From: Candidatus Beckwithbacteria bacterium
GTDB lineage: Bacteria; Patescibacteriota; Microgenomatia; UBA1400; CG1-02-47-37
Length of the DNA: 7,774 nucleotides
Assembly: GCA_030699295.1 (NCBI GenBank)
Contig: JAUYJQ010000007.1
Span: 1-7,774 of the forward strand
Reading direction: 5' to 3'
This document shows positions 6,374-7,774 of this stretch, piece by piece (position 1 is the stretch's first letter; each line of letters starts with the position of its first letter). The position numbers and the translations under genes were made by a program. A model generated the notes under the pieces. That model did not search any database and was not told the origin of the DNA. It was given only the letters and a program-made list of their open reading frames with translations.

Positions 6374-6402
6374 AGTATAATATACTTTATGATCCGTGTC
6401 CG
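6374..6402 (-). promoter_or_regulatory. Predicted promoter of the polyproline membrane protein, near-leaderless
   Basis: On the minus strand CGGACA (6402-6397, four of six consensus) precedes TATACT (6379-6374, five of six) by 17 bp. Nine bases separate the hexamer from ATG 6364, so the leader would be about two to three bases. A second, shifted hexamer TATATT (6384-6379) overlaps it. The -35 lies within the first codons of gltX. Confidence 0.5.
6376..6381 (+). promoter_or_regulatory. Predicted -10 box of gltX, leaderless geometry
   Basis: A consensus TATAAT lies seven bases before the gltX ATG at 6389, placing the transcription start at or next to the A of ATG. I find no recognisable -35 at 16-18 bp spacing (CAACGT at 17 bp) and no TGn extension, so activation or a divergent sigma contact may be involved. 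The box overlaps the opposing gene's -10. Confidence 0.6.
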
Positions 6403-7771
6403 CTTTGCCCCCAGTCCTACCGGTATCCCGCACATCGGTAATACCCGGACGGCTTTGTATAACTTTTTGTTTGCCCGTCATCATGGGGGCAAATTAGTCT
6501 TACGGATCGAGGATACCGACCGGGAGCGCTTGGTGCCGGAATCTTTACCCAAAATTTTAGAAATCTTAAAACTTATCGGCATTACTTGGGATGAAGGGCC
6601 ATATATTCAGTCTAAGCGGTTAGCCATTTACCAAAAACTGGCCCACCAGTTGGTGGATAAGGGGAAAGCTTACTATTGTTTTTGTTCCAAGGAGCGATTG
6701 GCGGGGCTGCGCGGCCAAGGTTATGATCAACACTGTTTAAAGTTAACACCGCCGGCCGTGGTCGGCCTTATGGCTAAAAAAACTTCTCATGTGATCCGTT
6801 TGCGCGTCCCGGATCAGGGCGTTACCGGGTGGCAGGATTTAATTCAAAGCCGAATCGAATTTAAAAACGAGTTAATCGATGACCAGGTACTGTTAAAATC
6901 CGATGGCTACCCAACTTACCATTTGGCGGTGGTTTGCGATGATCACCTGATGAAAATCAGCCATATTTTGCGCGGCGTTGAATGGATTTCTTCCACACCC
7001 AAGCACCTGCTTTTATACCAGGCTTTCGGCTGGCCCATTCCCCAAATCGGTCACTTTCCGGTGATCTTGGGGCCGGATAAGGCTAAGCTGTCCAAACGTC
7101 ACGGCGCCAAGAGTGTCTTAGATTACTTGAGCGAGGGTTATCTGCCTGATGCCCTGCTGACTTTTATGGTTTATTTGGGTTGGTCTTATAAAGATAACTC
7201 CAAGTTACTATCAATGGACAAATTGATTAAAATATTCGGCCTTGAAAAGATTCAAACCGGCAACCCGATTTTCGATATCCAGAAACTTGATTATTTTAAC
7301 GCCAAGTTAATCAGGCAATTAGCACTTCCCAAGTTAATTCAATTAATTAAACCGTTTCTTAAGATTAAAATTAGTAGTTCTTTAATTAATCAAATTTTAC
7401 CCTTAATTCAGGAGAGACTGGTAAAATTAACAGAAATTAACGAATTAACGGAATATTTTGTGACTCAGCCAAAAATTGACGCCGCAGCGATACTCAAAGA
7501 ATCAAAGTTGACAGTCAAGGAAACGATTGAGTATCTAGAGCAAGTAGTCAAGACGGTAACTAATGTGGTTGATTGGTCGGTTGCCAGCTTAGAAGCAAAG
7601 CTTCATGAATTACAAGCTAAGTTAGGCCTCAAGCCCCGGCCGGCATTTATGACTATCCGCTTGGCAGTAACCGGCCGGTCAGCTACGCCGCCGTTATTTG
7701 ATGTTTTGTATATATTAGGCAAAACTACAGTTATTAAACGTTTAACCTATGCCCAAAAAGCTCTTAAATGA
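6389..7771 (+). CDS. gltX: Glutamate--tRNA ligase (GluRS)
   Basis: A class Ib synthetase of 460 residues, normal for bacterial GluRS (about 460-490), that attaches glutamate to tRNA-Glu in the cytoplasm. The Rossmann core opens with VRFAPSPTGIPHIGNTRTAL (4-23), holding the HIGH-class motif as HIGN (15-18), then LRIEDTDRER (38-47). The insert CFCSKERL...YDQHC (97-116) keeps C97, C99 and C116 of the zinc site, while the fourth-ligand position is Lys rather than His. DGYPTYHLAVVCDDHLMKI (172-190) and RGVEW (195-199) are typical of the active site. KLSKR (233-237) is the KMSKS loop, and the helical anticodon-binding domain ends with RLAVTGRSATPPLFDVL (424-440). ATG 6389 matches the family N-terminus; the frame is open upstream to 6164 but without GluRS sequence. 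No Shine-Dalgarno. Codons about 270-380 are notably A+T-rich and Ile/Leu/Lys-rich. If GatCAB is present elsewhere, this enzyme could also mischarge tRNA-Gln. Confidence 0.97.
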   Translation: MIRVRFAPSPTGIPHIGNTRTALYNFLFARHHGGKLVLRIEDTDRERLVPESLPKILEILKLIGITWDEGPYIQSKRLAIYQKLAHQLVDKGKAYYCFCSKERLAGLRGQGYDQHCLKLTPPAVVGLMAKKTSHVIRLRVPDQGVTGWQDLIQSRIEFKNELIDDQVLLKSDGYPTYHLAVVCDDHLMKISHILRGVEWISSTPKHLLLYQAFGWPIPQIGHFPVILGPDKAKLSKRHGAKSVLDYLSEGYLPDALLTFMVYLGWSYKDNSKLLSMDKLIKIFGLEKIQTGNPIFDIQKLDYFNAKLIRQLALPKLIQLIKPFLKIKISSSLINQILPLIQERLVKLTEINELTEYFVTQPKIDAAAILKESKLTVKETIEYLEQVVKTVTNVVDWSVASLEAKLHELQAKLGLKPRPAFMTIRLAVTGRSATPPLFDVLYILGKTTVIKRLTYAQKALK

Positions 7772-7774
7772 GGC

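Noticed and set aside
6164..6388. Upstream extension of gltX by 75 codons
   Set aside because: The added residues are an Arg-rich shadow of the polyproline tract and the opposite gene's N-terminus; GluRS proteins begin at the M-I-R-V-R-F-A-P-S-P-T-G start, and a TATAAT sits right before it.
6365..6484. Upstream extension of the membrane protein by 40 codons
   Set aside because: These codons are antisense to the gltX HIGH-motif region and lie upstream of the predicted promoter; the basic-hydrophobic N-terminus expected of an anchor begins after 6364.
7330..7400. A+T-rich stretch with repeated TTAATTAA-like words as a possible inserted or regulatory element
   Set aside because: It encodes the helical anticodon-binding domain of GluRS in frame; Ile, Leu, Asn and Lys codons account for the composition.
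1..7774. CRISPR array, tRNA/rRNA genes, insertion sequences, or a UGA-recoding genetic code
   Set aside because: No regularly spaced repeats, cloverleaf-like or rRNA-like segments or transposase motifs were seen, and TGA functions as a normal stop for aspS and gltX.

Overview
The window reads as a compact bacterial chromosome segment with seven genes, almost no intergenic DNA, and GC content a little under half by eye. The standard code is used: TGA ends two genes and Trp is TGG, so this is not a UGA-recoding lineage. Several traits suggest a reduced-genome bacterium, most likely Patescibacteria/Candidate Phyla Radiation (perhaps Microgenomates-like). They are a bacterial AspRS that lacks its GAD domain, a minimal D,D-peptidase, overlapping 3' ends, gene starts without Shine-Dalgarno sequences, and an unrecognised polyproline membrane protein. 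This lineage call is inference; no marker gene that would settle it is present.

Layout: (1) 1-1016, minus: 5' part of cca (CCA-adding enzyme/poly(A) polymerase with an HD domain), running off the left edge. (2) 1028-2623, plus: recJ, divergent from cca across 11 bp. (3) 2589-2924, minus: a 111-residue Cys-rich unknown protein whose 3' end overlaps recJ by 35 bp. (4) 2990-4384, plus: aspS. (5) 4381-5334, plus: a D-alanyl-D-alanine carboxypeptidase-like gene coupled to aspS through ATGA. (6) 5279-6364, minus: an unknown membrane-anchored protein whose 3' end overlaps gene 5 by 56 bp. (7) 6389-7771, plus: gltX (GluRS). Genes thus meet head-to-head at three points and tail-to-tail at two, and no intergenic stretch exceeds 65 bp.

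Three genes serve tRNA maturation and charging (CCA ends, Asp-tRNA, Glu-tRNA), one serves recombination and repair (RecJ), and one trims peptidoglycan. There is no mobile element, CRISPR array, RNA gene or obvious transferred island.

The most striking signal is in the three head-to-head gaps. Five of the six outward-facing starts have a sigma70-like -10 hexamer ending only 6-9 nt before the start codon, four of them with a -35-like hexamer exactly 17 bp upstream. That geometry puts the transcription start at or within about three bases of the ATG, so these mRNAs should be leaderless or nearly so. The opposing promoters are interleaved: overlapping -35 boxes at orf111/aspS, overlapping -10 boxes in a 13-bp palindrome at the membrane-protein/gltX pair, and a cca -10 box that contains the recJ start codon.
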